Shown here: piece by piece, positions 25,232 through 33,873 of the stretch
How the letters are laid out: each line of letters opens with the position of its first letter
Numbering within the stretch: position 1 is the stretch's first letter
Assembly (NCBI RefSeq): GCF_011764485.1
Contig: NZ_AP022848.1
Span: forward strand, 648,001-712,000
DNA: 64,000 nt
Direction: 5' to 3'
From: Bosea sp. ANAM02
GTDB taxonomy: Bacteria > Pseudomonadota > Alphaproteobacteria > Rhizobiales > Beijerinckiaceae
The notes under the pieces: model-generated
The model's input: the letters and a program-made list of their open reading frames with translations, nothing else
What the model was told of the DNA's origin: nothing
Databases searched by the model: none
Made by a program: the position numbers and the translations under genes

Positions 25232-26536
25232 ATGCGGGTTCTCGTGATATCGCACGGCCACCCTTCGCTCTCGCTCGGCGGGGCGGAAGTGGCCTCCTAC
25301 AACCTGCACAAGGGCTTGCAGGCCGGCGAGGGCGTCGATTCCCATTTCCTCGCCCGTGTCGGCGCGCCGACACCGCGCCATGCCGGCACGGCCTTGATGA
25401 GCCTGCGCCAGCGCGGCGGCGAGTTGCTCTACTACGCCGAGGATTACGACCACTTCCTGATCTCGAACCGGGCGACGGAGGAGATCGAGCGCGATTTCGT
25501 GCGCGTGCTGCACGACCTGAAGCCGGACGTGGTGCATTTCCACCATTTCATTGGGCTCGGTCTCGAATGCCTGTTCGCGGTGCGCGATGCGCTACCGGAC
25601 GCGCTGATCGTGGTGACCTTCCACGAGTATCTCTCGATCTGCCACCATCACGGCCAGATGGTGAAGACCGGAGCCTTCAAGCTCTGCTACCGGTCCTCTC
25701 CGACCGATTGCAATGCCTGCTTCCCGGATATTTCGCCGGCCCGCTTCCTGGCGCGCGAGACCTTCATCAAGGGCATGCTGGGGCTCGCCGACCATTTCGT
25801 CTCGCCGAGCCGCTTCCTCGTCGACCGCTATGTCGACTGGGGCCTCGCCGAGGAGCGTTTCTCGGTGATCGAGAACGGTATCGACGTCGCCGGCGCCGCG
25901 CCGCCGCGGCCATTGCCGGAAGGCAAGGGGCGGCGCTCGCGCTTCGCCTATTTCGGACAGCTCACGCCCTACAAGGGAGCGGACGTGCTGATCGATGCGG
26001 TGACGCGTATTCCCGAAAAGGTCTGGGGCGAGGATTCGATCCTGCTGGTCTATGGCGGCAATCTGGAGCGCCAGCCACAGGCCTATCAGGACAAGTTCGC
26101 GAGGCTCGTCGAGGCTGCCGGCCGCCGCGTGCGCTTCTGCGGCGCCTTCCAGAACCGCGAGATGCCGAACCTGATGCGCTCGGTCGACTGGATGGTGATG
26201 CCATCGGTCTGGTGGGAGAACTCGCCGATCGTGATCCAGGAGGCGTTCTTCCACGGCCGCCCGATCCTGGCGAGCAATCTCGGCGGCATGGCCGAGAAGA
26301 TCACCGACGAGGTCGACGGCCTGCATTTCCGGCCCGGCAGCCCGGAAGACCTCGTCGACTGCATGACGCGCGCGCTGACCGAGCCCGGCCTTTGGGACCG
26401 CCTGCGCGGCGGCATCAGGCGGCCGCTGAGCCATCGCGAATGTGCGGGCACGCATCTGGACCTCTACCGCCGCTTGCTGGCGGAACGTCGCAAGCCTGCA
26501 CCCGCCCGGCAGGACCCTGCCGCGATGATCGCCTGA
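25232..26536 (+). CDS. Glycosyltransferase family 4 protein
   Basis: A 434-residue GT-B glycosyltransferase that resembles the 21027-22274 product throughout. It has HGHPSLSLGGAEVASYNLHKG at the N terminus, FAYFGQLTPYKGADVLIDAV in the middle, and the donor site MPSVWWENSPIVIQEAFFHGRP (about 325-346). It shares the Cys/His insert (CHHHGQMV ... LCYR ... CNACFP). The start at 25232 is two bases after the previous stop. A 32-base gap with AGGGGAGA leads to the next gene. The paired GT4 enzymes probably add successive similar sugars (inference). Confidence 0.88.
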   Translation: MRVLVISHGHPSLSLGGAEVASYNLHKGLQAGEGVDSHFLARVGAPTPRHAGTALMSLRQRGGELLYYAEDYDHFLISNRATEEIERDFVRVLHDLKPDVVHFHHFIGLGLECLFAVRDALPDALIVVTFHEYLSICHHHGQMVKTGAFKLCYRSSPTDCNACFPDISPARFLARETFIKGMLGLADHFVSPSRFLVDRYVDWGLAEERFSVIENGIDVAGAAPPRPLPEGKGRRSRFAYFGQLTPYKGADVLIDAVTRIPEKVWGEDSILLVYGGNLERQPQAYQDKFARLVEAAGRRVRFCGAFQNREMPNLMRSVDWMVMPSVWWENSPIVIQEAFFHGRPILASNLGGMAEKITDEVDGLHFRPGSPEDLVDCMTRALTEPGLWDRLRGGIRRPLSHRECAGTHLDLYRRLLAERRKPAPARQDPAAMIA

Positions 26537-26568
26537 AACCATAACGAGACAACAGGGGAGACCCAACC

Positions 26569-27765
26569 ATGGCCCGCATCCTCGTCATCAGCCCCTCCGG
26601 GGAGGTCTATGACCACGACAATGTCCGCTGGTATCGCCATGCCGATCTGCAGAGCCATATCGAGCACTATCACAATATCGGCGACGCCTTCGTCTTCGAC
26701 TCCTCGCTGAAGCTGCTCAACTTCGAAGCGATCGACGAGTTGCCGATCGACCGTGTCGATCCCGCGATGATCGACCGGCTCAATGCCGAATACGATTACG
26801 TCTTCCTGCGCGGCTCCAACTATGTCCATGCGCAGATGAACTGGGCCAAGGCGGCCGAGGTGCTGCGCCGGCTGAAGATTCCGGTGATCGCGTTCGGCAT
26901 CGGCGCGCAGGCGCCGGTCAGCGGCAAACTTGAATTGAGCGAGGACACGAAGACCGTTCTCAAGCTCATCGCGGATTCGACCGCCTCGCTCGGGGTGCGC
27001 GGCACTTACTCCGCGGAGGTGCTGAATGACCTCGGCATCAGGAATGTCCGCATCATCGGCTGCCCGACGGCGTTCCGGAACAACGACCCCGATCTCGCCA
27101 TCCGGCTGCCGCCGCTGGATCAGGTCAAGACAGCCGGCGTCACGCTGCGGCGCGAGGTCTCGAAGACCTATGCCCAGGACATCAAGCGCTACCTCACCTT
27201 CCACCGCTCGCTGGTGAAGGCGATGGCCGATCGGTTCGAGGTCACGCTGATGTCGCAGGGCGAGGTCGAGGAGAAGAAGCTCGCGCTCGGCACCATCGAC
27301 CAGCAGGCACAGGCGATGACGGCGCTGCGCGCCAATGAGTGGGCCAATAGCTGGTATCTCGACGAGCAGGTCGAGCGCCTCTACCAGACCCGGATGTTCT
27401 ATTCCGACGTGGTGGCGGAATATGAACGGCTGGTGCGCGGGCTCGACCTCGTGCTCGGCTACCGCCTGCACGGCAACCTGATGGCGCTCGCGAACGGCAC
27501 GCCCTCGATCTACTTCACCTATGACAGCCGCACCGTCGAGTTCGCCGAGACCTTCAAGATCCCGAGCGTCGACGTCTTCGCCGGGCAGGACTTCCGGCTG
27601 GAAGACTACTGGGAGCAGGCGCGCTTCGACCGCTTCAACGCGGCCTACGGGCAGGTCTATCGCGCGATGAGTGCCTTCCTCAGCGAGAACAGGGTCGACC
27701 ACAAGATGGTCAAGCCGGCTGCGGCTGCCCAGGAGGCGCCCGCGCCGGAACGGAAGGTGGCATGA
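26569..27765 (+). CDS. Polysaccharide pyruvyl transferase family protein
   Basis: A 398-residue protein of the polysaccharide pyruvyl transferase superfamily, whose members put pyruvate ketals on exopolysaccharide or cell-wall sugars. Recognisable blocks are YDYVFLRGSNYVHAQMNW, IPVIAFGIGAQAP, SLGVRGTYSAEVLNDLGI, VRIIGCPTAF and the C-terminal LVLGYRLHGNLMALANGTPSIYF, the GxRxH segment being the family hallmark. The first residues ARILVISPSGEVYDHDNVRWYRHADL match the 28931-30388 product. Pyruvylation would add negative charge to a surface glycan. Confidence 0.84.
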   Translation: MARILVISPSGEVYDHDNVRWYRHADLQSHIEHYHNIGDAFVFDSSLKLLNFEAIDELPIDRVDPAMIDRLNAEYDYVFLRGSNYVHAQMNWAKAAEVLRRLKIPVIAFGIGAQAPVSGKLELSEDTKTVLKLIADSTASLGVRGTYSAEVLNDLGIRNVRIIGCPTAFRNNDPDLAIRLPPLDQVKTAGVTLRREVSKTYAQDIKRYLTFHRSLVKAMADRFEVTLMSQGEVEEKKLALGTIDQQAQAMTALRANEWANSWYLDEQVERLYQTRMFYSDVVAEYERLVRGLDLVLGYRLHGNLMALANGTPSIYFTYDSRTVEFAETFKIPSVDVFAGQDFRLEDYWEQARFDRFNAAYGQVYRAMSAFLSENRVDHKMVKPAAAAQEAPAPERKVA

Positions 27766-28934
27766 AGGGCGCCCGCACCCTGCGCAGGGCGCTTTCGGCG
27801 GCCTGCCTGCTGCTGGCAGTGCCCGCGATGGCGCAGGACTATCGGCTCGAGCTCGCGCCCGGTGCGCAGGAAGAGACGGTGGTTTCGTGGGCGCGCGAGC
27901 GCTGCGAGCAATGGGATCTGCCGGATGCGCCGCTGCGCGCCTTCCGCGACGACAAGGGCGAGGTCGTCGCCTTCGCCAGCCATTACCGCAACCGCCCGCT
28001 GATTGGCCGCGACCTCGCCTCGATTCGCAAAAGCTGCGCGGTCTCGTTCGAGGCGAAGAACAGCGCCGATCCCAGCGCCTTCAGCGACAAAAGCTGGATC
28101 GCCGCGACCTGGACCGGTGACGGGCGCCATGTCGAGGCGCTGATCCATGCCGAATACCATGCCGACAAGCATCCCGGCGCCTGCCGCTTCAAGGAGGCGA
28201 TGAGCTGCTGGTACAATGTCGTGACCGCCGCCCGCTCGAATGATGGCGGGCGCAGCTTCAGGACCGATGAGCCACGTCCGCTCGTTGCAGCGCCGCCCTA
28301 CAGACAGGATGTCGGGCAGGGCCGGCATCGCGGCTTCTTCAATCCCTCGAACATCGTCGAGAAGGACGGTGCCTGGTACGCGCTGATCGCGACGACGGGC
28401 GGAGAGGGCCAGAAGAGCGGCGTCTGCCTGTTCCGCTCGACGGATATCAAGGACGCGACGGCGTGGCGCGCCTTCGACGGGCAGGATTTCACGATTCCCG
28501 CCGTCGATCCCTATCGCGACGACCTGAACAAGGCGCGGCCGTGCCAGCCGCTCCGACACTTGCCGACGACGGTCGGTTCGGTCACGCGGCATGAGGCGAG
28601 CGGGCAATGGCTCGCGATCTTCCATCTCGGCCCCGATCCGAAGCAGGGCATCACCGGCGGGCGCGTCGCCTATAGCTGGTCGAAGGACCTTGTGAGCTGG
28701 TCGCCGCTGGAGACGCTCGTCACGCATCCGACGATATGGAGCAAGGATTGCGCCGACCGCGACCGCTATGGCTACGGCGCCATCGCGGACCCGGCCTCGC
28801 CCTCGCGCAATTTCGAGACCACGGGCGACGAGCCCTTTCTGTTCATGACCAAGATGCATGTCGCCGACTGCAAGATCGGCCCGCAGCGCGATCTCGTCCG
28901 CATCAAGCTTCGCATCGTGAAGGACAACCCATGA
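27762..28934 (+). CDS. Secreted protein of unknown function, possible beta-propeller
   Basis: A 390-residue protein with a clear signal peptide (RALSAACLLLAVPAMA|QD, cut near residue 25), so it is periplasmic or exported. Repeating segments of type SNDGGRSFRTDEPRPL, NIVEKDGAWYALIATT, VAYSWSKDLVSWSPLETL and ADPASPSRNFETTGDEPFLF recall five-bladed beta-propeller glycoside hydrolases and sialidase-like Asp-box folds. I cannot place it in a family. Six or more cysteines suggest disulfides. It overlaps both neighbouring pyruvyl-transferase-family genes by ATGA, so a role in trimming or binding the glycan is possible (inference). Confidence 0.72.
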   Translation: MKGARTLRRALSAACLLLAVPAMAQDYRLELAPGAQEETVVSWARERCEQWDLPDAPLRAFRDDKGEVVAFASHYRNRPLIGRDLASIRKSCAVSFEAKNSADPSAFSDKSWIAATWTGDGRHVEALIHAEYHADKHPGACRFKEAMSCWYNVVTAARSNDGGRSFRTDEPRPLVAAPPYRQDVGQGRHRGFFNPSNIVEKDGAWYALIATTGGEGQKSGVCLFRSTDIKDATAWRAFDGQDFTIPAVDPYRDDLNKARPCQPLRHLPTTVGSVTRHEASGQWLAIFHLGPDPKQGITGGRVAYSWSKDLVSWSPLETLVTHPTIWSKDCADRDRYGYGAIADPASPSRNFETTGDEPFLFMTKMHVADCKIGPQRDLVRIKLRIVKDNP

Positions 28935-30388
28935 ATGCGCCCGCCCATCCGCTCCCGGCCAGCCAGGCCTTGCAGACCATGAAGATCCTGCGCGCGACCA
29001 CGCAGGAGGTCGTCGTCCTCGTCGCCCGCGAACCCGGCGGGAGCTGGCCGTCGCTGCGCCTCATCCTCGACGGGCAGGACTATGCCACGATCCATCCGGG
29101 CGCGCTCGTTACCGGCGATGCGACCGTGGCCGAGATCGCCATCCCTCTGCCGGCCCTGCCGGAGACCCGTCTGCGCTCCATCGCGGTCGCGGATGCGCGC
29201 ACCGGCGCGCTGGCGCCTGGCTCGGAACTGCGCCCGGTCTCGAAGACCAAGGCGCTGCGGGCGCTGGTGATCTATCCGGCGGGCGAGGTCTACGACCACG
29301 ACAAGGTGCGCTGGTATCGCGCGCCGATGGAGAAGCTGCTCAGCGATTATTTCAATATCGGCGACATGATCGTCTACGACTCGACGCTGAAGCTCCTGGA
29401 TTATGCGCATCTGGAGCCGATGAAGATCATGTCGCCGACGGATGCCGACATCGCGCGCTATGCCTCCGAATTCGATTTCGTCTTCGTGCGAGGCTCCAAC
29501 TTCATCCACGAGAGCATGGAGTGGTTCCGCGCGGTCGAGGTTCTGGAGAAGGTGAAGCTGCCGGTCTACGCCATCGGCGTCGGCGCGCAGGCGAGCCAGA
29601 ACCGCAAGATCGAACTCCCGGACGCTTCGAAGCGCTTCTGGTCGATCGTAGCCGAGCGTTCGGCCGCCATCGGGGTGCGCGGCGCCTTCAGCGCCGAGAC
29701 GCTCCGGCAGAACGGCATCCGCAATGTCGAGGTGGTCGGCTGCCCCTCGATCTTCCGCACCCGCAACCGCGACCTCCAGATCCGCGTCCCCGATCAGCGC
29801 GAGATCCGCAAGGTCGCGTTCAGCCTGCGCCGCGAGGCCGACAAGAGCTATACCGCCGATCCCGAGGCCTATCTGCGCAACCAGAAGGCCGCCTTGCTCA
29901 AGGTCGATGCCCAAAGCGAGATGGTGATGTCCTCGCATGGCGAGCAGGAGGAGAAGGCGTTCTTCCTGCGCGATCCCACGGCCAAGGAGAAGGCCGTCGC
30001 CGAATTCACCCGCACCGGCTGGTGGAGCGGTGCGGACGATGCCGCGATGCGCCGGATCTACGAGAAGCAGCTCTTTTCCTTCTTCGACGTGGAGCATTAC
30101 GACGCCTTCGCCCGTTCGCAGGACCTCGCGGTCGGCTACCGGGTCCATGGTGTGCTGCCGGCCGTGGCGCATGGCGTGCCGGGCGTGCTGGTCGCCTATG
30201 ACACGCGCAGCCAGGAACTGGCCGAGACGTTGAAGATCCCGGTCGTGCCGGAGGCGGCGCTCGCCGAGGGCGGCTGGCGTGCGGTCTATCAGGAGGCGGC
30301 GCTGAACAGCCTCGCGAAGAGCTATGCCGGCTCCTACGACCGGATGCGCGGCTTCCTCGACCGGAACGGCATTCCCCACCGGATGTGA
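28931..30388 (+). CDS. Polysaccharide pyruvyl transferase family protein with N-terminal extension
   Basis: A 485-residue paralogue of the 26569-27765 product. Residues 1-100 are an extra beta-rich domain (ILRATTQEVVVLVAREPGG ... SIAVADARTGALAPGS) lacking in the shorter protein. From residue about 105 the shared core starts with ALRALVIYPAGEVYDHDKVRWYRAP and contains FDFVFVRGSNFIHESMEW, AIGVGAQAS, AIGVRGAFSAETLRQNGI and the C-terminal LAVGYRVHGVLPAVAHG. The ATG at 28931 overlaps the previous stop. The two paralogues may modify different residues of one glycan. Confidence 0.83.
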   Translation: MNAPAHPLPASQALQTMKILRATTQEVVVLVAREPGGSWPSLRLILDGQDYATIHPGALVTGDATVAEIAIPLPALPETRLRSIAVADARTGALAPGSELRPVSKTKALRALVIYPAGEVYDHDKVRWYRAPMEKLLSDYFNIGDMIVYDSTLKLLDYAHLEPMKIMSPTDADIARYASEFDFVFVRGSNFIHESMEWFRAVEVLEKVKLPVYAIGVGAQASQNRKIELPDASKRFWSIVAERSAAIGVRGAFSAETLRQNGIRNVEVVGCPSIFRTRNRDLQIRVPDQREIRKVAFSLRREADKSYTADPEAYLRNQKAALLKVDAQSEMVMSSHGEQEEKAFFLRDPTAKEKAVAEFTRTGWWSGADDAAMRRIYEKQLFSFFDVEHYDAFARSQDLAVGYRVHGVLPAVAHGVPGVLVAYDTRSQELAETLKIPVVPEAALAEGGWRAVYQEAALNSLAKSYAGSYDRMRGFLDRNGIPHRM

Positions 30389-30470
30389 GGGCTGGCCCGG
30401 ACCCATGAACGGCCCTCGCAGGGACGCGAAGGCGCTCCGGCTATCGGCTTCCACGAACCAGGAGACGATC

Positions 30471-31505
30471 ATGAAGATCGAGTATGATGCGGGTACGGCC
30501 CTTTCGATCATGCGCGGCAATCCCGTGCGCGGCTGGACCTCGGGCAAGCCCGAGAAGATGGCCAAGGAGCGCCTGACCACCGGCGACTATGTGGCGGTGG
30601 AGCACAAGTCGAAGTTCCGGCTCGATCCGTCGGAGCCGATCTTCACCATGGGCTCCTGCTTCGCGCGCGAGGTCGAGAACATCCTGATGACGCGCGGACT
30701 GCCGCTGCTTCTCGAAGGCCATGGCGTGCCGGCCGAGCATTTCGAGAGCTGGGACGAGGAGAGCGGGCGCGGCGGCGGGGCCGATCGCGGCCAGCTCAGC
30801 CGGGGCGCGCTGAACAAGTACTCGGTGCGCTCGATGACGCATGAGATCAAGCGCGTCCTGCTCGGCGAAAGCTACCCGGACGAGGGGTTGATCGAGCTCG
30901 CGCCCGGGCAATGGTTCGATCCGCAGGCCAGCGGCCTCAGGCTGCTCGATCGCGAGACGGCGCTCGCCAACCGCCAGCGCCTCTCCGCCGCGACGGCGCA
31001 GATCAGGCAGGCGCGCGTCTGCTTCTTCACGCTCGGCCTGACCGAGACCTGGCTCGATGCCGAGACCGGCATCGCGATGAATGCCCATCCCGGCCCGGTC
31101 TGGCTGCAACGCATGCCGGAGCGCTTCCGCTTCGTCGATTACGGTTACGACGCGACGCTGGCCGACATGCTCGACATCATCGGGCTGATCCGCGAGCACT
31201 GCCATCCGGAGATGCGCTTCGTCGTCACGGTGTCGCCGGTGCCGTTCGGCGCGACCTTCAAGGATGCCGATGTCATCGTCGCCAACAGCGCCTCGAAATC
31301 GGTGTTGCGGGCGGTGGCGGAGGAATTGTTCCGCCGCTTCGACTTCGTCGACTACTTCCCGAGCTACGAGATCGTGCTCAATTCGCCGCGCAGGCTCGCC
31401 TTCCAGGACGATCAGCTCCATGTCGCGCGCGACATGGTCGGGCATGTGATGGAGACCTTCCAGAGCGCCTATCTCGCGCCGCAGGAGCAGCCGCAGGCGG
31501 CCTGA
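30471..31505 (+). CDS. GSCFA domain protein, putative SGNH-type esterase/acyltransferase
   Basis: A 344-residue GSCFA-domain protein, a family named for its GSCFA motif and thought to share the SGNH hydrolase fold. The motif FTMGSCFAREVENIL puts the putative nucleophile at Ser62. Other blocks are FFTLGLTETWLDAETG, VVTVSPVPFGATF and the C-terminal DDQLHVARDMVGHVM, which supplies the Asp-His pair. No signal peptide is visible. AGGAGA at 30459-30464 sets the start at 30471. It is the last gene of the operon, so it probably adds or removes acyl groups on the glycan (inference). Confidence 0.83.
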   Translation: MKIEYDAGTALSIMRGNPVRGWTSGKPEKMAKERLTTGDYVAVEHKSKFRLDPSEPIFTMGSCFAREVENILMTRGLPLLLEGHGVPAEHFESWDEESGRGGGADRGQLSRGALNKYSVRSMTHEIKRVLLGESYPDEGLIELAPGQWFDPQASGLRLLDRETALANRQRLSAATAQIRQARVCFFTLGLTETWLDAETGIAMNAHPGPVWLQRMPERFRFVDYGYDATLADMLDIIGLIREHCHPEMRFVVTVSPVPFGATFKDADVIVANSASKSVLRAVAEELFRRFDFVDYFPSYEIVLNSPRRLAFQDDQLHVARDMVGHVMETFQSAYLAPQEQPQAA

Positions 31506-31518
31506 GCGCGACGGCAGA

Positions 31519-31548
31519 CCCGGCGTCATTCGTATGGACGATGCCGGG
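31519..31548 (+). terminator. Candidate terminator hairpin of the glycan operon
   Basis: A nine-pair stem (31519-31527 CCCGGCGTC with 31540-31548 GATGCCGGG, including one G-U pair) and a 12-base loop begins 14 bases after the last gene's stop codon. There is no U-run, so termination efficiency is uncertain. Confidence 0.45.
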
Positions 31549-31577
31549 CGCCGCGTTGGATGGGATGATGCGGGCCC

Positions 31578-31925
31578 ATGAAGATCGTCCCGGCACCAGT
31601 CCTGCTTTGCCTGCTCGGGCAACCCGTTCAGGCCGAAGACCTATTCGTGACCTGCGATAACGGCATCCGCTGCTTCCGGGCGCCGTGTCCGGCCCGCGAC
31701 GTCCTGCTGCTGCCGTCCAACCGCCGCCTGCCGAATCGGGAGGCCTCGCTCGAGCGGCTGACGGTCGCCGAGCGCAAGCGGGTGGCGGATGTCAGCGGCA
31801 GCTATTACGGCACGATCGTCTTCGCCGGCGAGATCGACGAGAGCCGCAGGCCGCCGGTAACCGCGACGCGCATCGTCCGCGACGCGACGAAGGCTGAAGC
31901 TGCTCTTTGTCGAAAACGTCCCTAG
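31578..31925 (+). CDS. Small secreted cysteine-containing protein, function unknown
   Basis: A 115-residue protein starting with a probable signal peptide (KIVPAPVLLCLLGQPVQA|ED, cut near residue 19). The mature part has a Cys cluster, TCDNGIRCFRAPCP, and one more Cys near the C terminus, suggesting disulfides in the periplasm. I do not recognise the family. It stands alone between the glycan operon and the convergent TetR gene (gap of 7 bases). Its ribosome site is weak, but codon use and signal peptide look real. Confidence 0.6.
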   Translation: MKIVPAPVLLCLLGQPVQAEDLFVTCDNGIRCFRAPCPARDVLLLPSNRRLPNREASLERLTVAERKRVADVSGSYYGTIVFAGEIDESRRPPVTATRIVRDATKAEAALCRKRP

Positions 31926-31932
31926 ACGGCGG

Positions 31933-32682
31933 TCACGGGTCGCGGCCGAGCAGCGAACGGTGCCAGCTCAGCGAAAGCGTGCGGGCGAGTTCGTCATCGC
32001 CGAGGCCGATGGCAAGGCCGCGGGCGAATATCTCGTGCAGCAGCTTGTCGACCATCGCGACGCACGCCAACGCTGTCGCGAGGCGTTGCACAACCGGTTG
32101 CGCCGCAAGCGCAGGTTCCGCATGCTCGGCTGCGCGCAAGACCCGACGAGCGAAGGCGAGATTTGCATTGAGGCCGATCGCCGCGAACTCGTCGAGTTCG
32201 TCGGCAAGCTGCCCCTGGCAGCGCATCAGGCCGATATTCCGGCGGTAGAGGTCGATATAGTAGAGATGGCCGATGACGAGGCGCTCGTAAAAGCTCTGGC
32301 CAGGCTGGCGCTGCGGCCTGTGGGCGCGGATCGCCTCCATGAAGGCGGTCAGCACGTCATGCGCCACGCCGCGCTTGTCCTTCCAATGCAAGTAGAAGGT
32401 GCCGTGGGCGAAATCGGCGCGCTTGCAGATATCGGCTACCTTGAGCCCGCCGAAGCCTGAATCCTGGATCAGCTCCGCTGCCGCAATCATCAGCCGCCGC
32501 CGGGTCATCTCCGAACGCGACAGTTTCGGCGCGGTTTCCAGTTCGGCGCGCATGGCCTCTGGCAGGCTGAAGCCGGAGGTCGCGTCTCCTGTCGCGCCTG
32601 AACCGGCGGTTGCGCTCACTGCCGTTTTGGCCGCTTCGACAGCTTCTCTGGTCTTCTTTGCGGATGGATGGCCGCTTGACAC
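31933..32682 (-). CDS. TetR/AcrR family transcriptional regulator
   Basis: A 249-residue repressor-type regulator. The TetR helix-turn-helix is at about residues 75-102 (GFGGLKVADICKRADFAHGT then FYLHWKDK), after a long charged and Ala-rich N-terminal tail. The C-terminal domain is the ligand-binding helical bundle. The GTG at 32682 is preferred because CGGAGA lies seven bases upstream; the next in-frame GTG at 32700 has no ribosome site and touches the candidate operator. It diverges from the ABC/ligase operon and probably represses it, with an acyl-CoA or the imported compound as ligand (inference). Confidence 0.85.
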   Translation of the reverse strand: MSSGHPSAKKTREAVEAAKTAVSATAGSGATGDATSGFSLPEAMRAELETAPKLSRSEMTRRRLMIAAAELIQDSGFGGLKVADICKRADFAHGTFYLHWKDKRGVAHDVLTAFMEAIRAHRPQRQPGQSFYERLVIGHLYYIDLYRRNIGLMRCQGQLADELDEFAAIGLNANLAFARRVLRAAEHAEPALAAQPVVQRLATALACVAMVDKLLHEIFARGLAIGLGDDELARTLSLSWHRSLLGRDP

Positions 32683-32702
32683 GTCTCGTCTCCGATTCAC
32701 AT

Positions 32703-32720
32703 ACTGACATTGATATCAGT
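32703..32720. promoter_or_regulatory. Candidate TetR operator between divergent genes
   Basis: The 18-base ACTGACATTGATATCAGT is an imperfect palindrome with perfect five-base ends (ACTGA ... TCAGT) and further partial symmetry. It lies in the short gap between the TetR gene and the ABC ATPase gene, where a repressor would cover both promoters. Confidence 0.55.
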
Positions 32721-32732
32721 TTCAGGATCGTG

Positions 32733-33833
32733 ATGCACCCATCTCTAGCACATCGCGGCGCGAAAGGGCTGCAGGCTGCCGCAGGCGGGGCGCCGATCTC
32801 GTTTGCGGGGATCACGAAACGCTACGGCCCGGTCGAGGCGCTCCGGGAGTTCTCGCTGGATATCGCGGGCGGGGAGTTCGTCACCTTTCTCGGCCCGTCC
32901 GGCTCCGGCAAGACGACGGCGCTCAACATTCTCGCCGGCTTCATCGAGCCCAGTGCCGGCGACGTGCTGATCGACGGCGTCTCGATCACCCGACTGGCGA
33001 CCGAGAAACGCAATGTCGGCATGGTCTTCCAGAGCTATTCGCTGTTCCCGCATATGGATGTTCGAGACAATGTAGCCTTCCCGCTGCGGATGCGCGGCGT
33101 GCCGAGGGCGGAGCGTCATGCGCGGGCCGAGCAGGCCTTGGCGATGGTTCGGCTCGCAGGCTTCGGCGGGCGCAAGCCGCATGAACTCTCCGGCGGGCAG
33201 CGCCAGCGCGTCGCCTGTGCCCGCGCCATCGTCTTCGAGCCGCGCGTGCTGCTGATGGACGAGCCGCTTGGCGCGCTCGACCTCAAGCTTCGCGAAGCGA
33301 TGCAGGATGAGATCAAGGAGGTGCAGCGCCGGATTGGCTGCACGGTGATCTATGTCACGCATGACCAGGGCGAGGCGCTCGCCATGTCCGACCGGATCGT
33401 GGTGATGAGCGAGGGGCGGATCGAGCAGATCGGCACGCCGGCCGCCGTCTATGACAGCCCGAGCAACGCCTTCGTCGCGCAATTCGTCGGCGAGACCAAT
33501 TTCCTGCCGGCCGAGCTGAGCGGTGGGCGGCTCGCCTTCGCGGGAGCAGAAGCCCCGGCGCCGGCGCGCCTGCCGGAAGGCTGGCGCGGGCGGGTGGCCT
33601 TGCGGCCGGAGCATTTCACAAGGGTTTCGGAGACCGGGGCTACGCTTGCGCTTGCCGGGCGGATCGGCGACGTCGCCTTCCATGGCGGCAGCTATCGCTA
33701 TGTTGTCGAGACGGAGAAGGCCGGGCGCGTGATCGTGCAGGAGCAGCGCCGCCATGGCAGCGACGGCCCGGTCGTCGGCGCTCCCGTGACGCTCGGGTTC
33801 AGCCTGGAAAGGGCCGCGTTCCTCGACGGCTGA
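32733..33833 (+). CDS. ABC transporter ATP-binding protein, PotA type
   Basis: A 366-residue ATPase of the spermidine/putrescine-type importers. Walker A is GPSGSGKTT, the signature LSGGQRQRVACARAI, Walker B VLLMDEPLGALDLKLRE, and the switch is YVTHDQGEA. A TOBE-like C-terminal domain begins near VALRPEHF. The ATG at 32733 has CAGGA five bases upstream; earlier in-frame starts run into the TetR gene and operator. It is first in an operon with a binding protein, two permeases, an acyl-CoA ligase and a crotonase, so it probably imports the substrate of the ligase. Confidence 0.9.
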   Translation: MHPSLAHRGAKGLQAAAGGAPISFAGITKRYGPVEALREFSLDIAGGEFVTFLGPSGSGKTTALNILAGFIEPSAGDVLIDGVSITRLATEKRNVGMVFQSYSLFPHMDVRDNVAFPLRMRGVPRAERHARAEQALAMVRLAGFGGRKPHELSGGQRQRVACARAIVFEPRVLLMDEPLGALDLKLREAMQDEIKEVQRRIGCTVIYVTHDQGEALAMSDRIVVMSEGRIEQIGTPAAVYDSPSNAFVAQFVGETNFLPAELSGGRLAFAGAEAPAPARLPEGWRGRVALRPEHFTRVSETGATLALAGRIGDVAFHGGSYRYVVETEKAGRVIVQEQRRHGSDGPVVGAPVTLGFSLERAAFLDG

Positions 33834-33873
33834 CGATCGATTCCACGACACAACAAGGGGAAGGGAACGAACG

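Noticed and set aside
22992..25373. 793-codon open frame on the minus strand opposite the degenerate GT2-like gene
   Set aside because: It is antisense to a coding frame with recognisable GT2-like motifs; the mirror frame is charged low complexity and crosses gene boundaries of the plus-strand operon.
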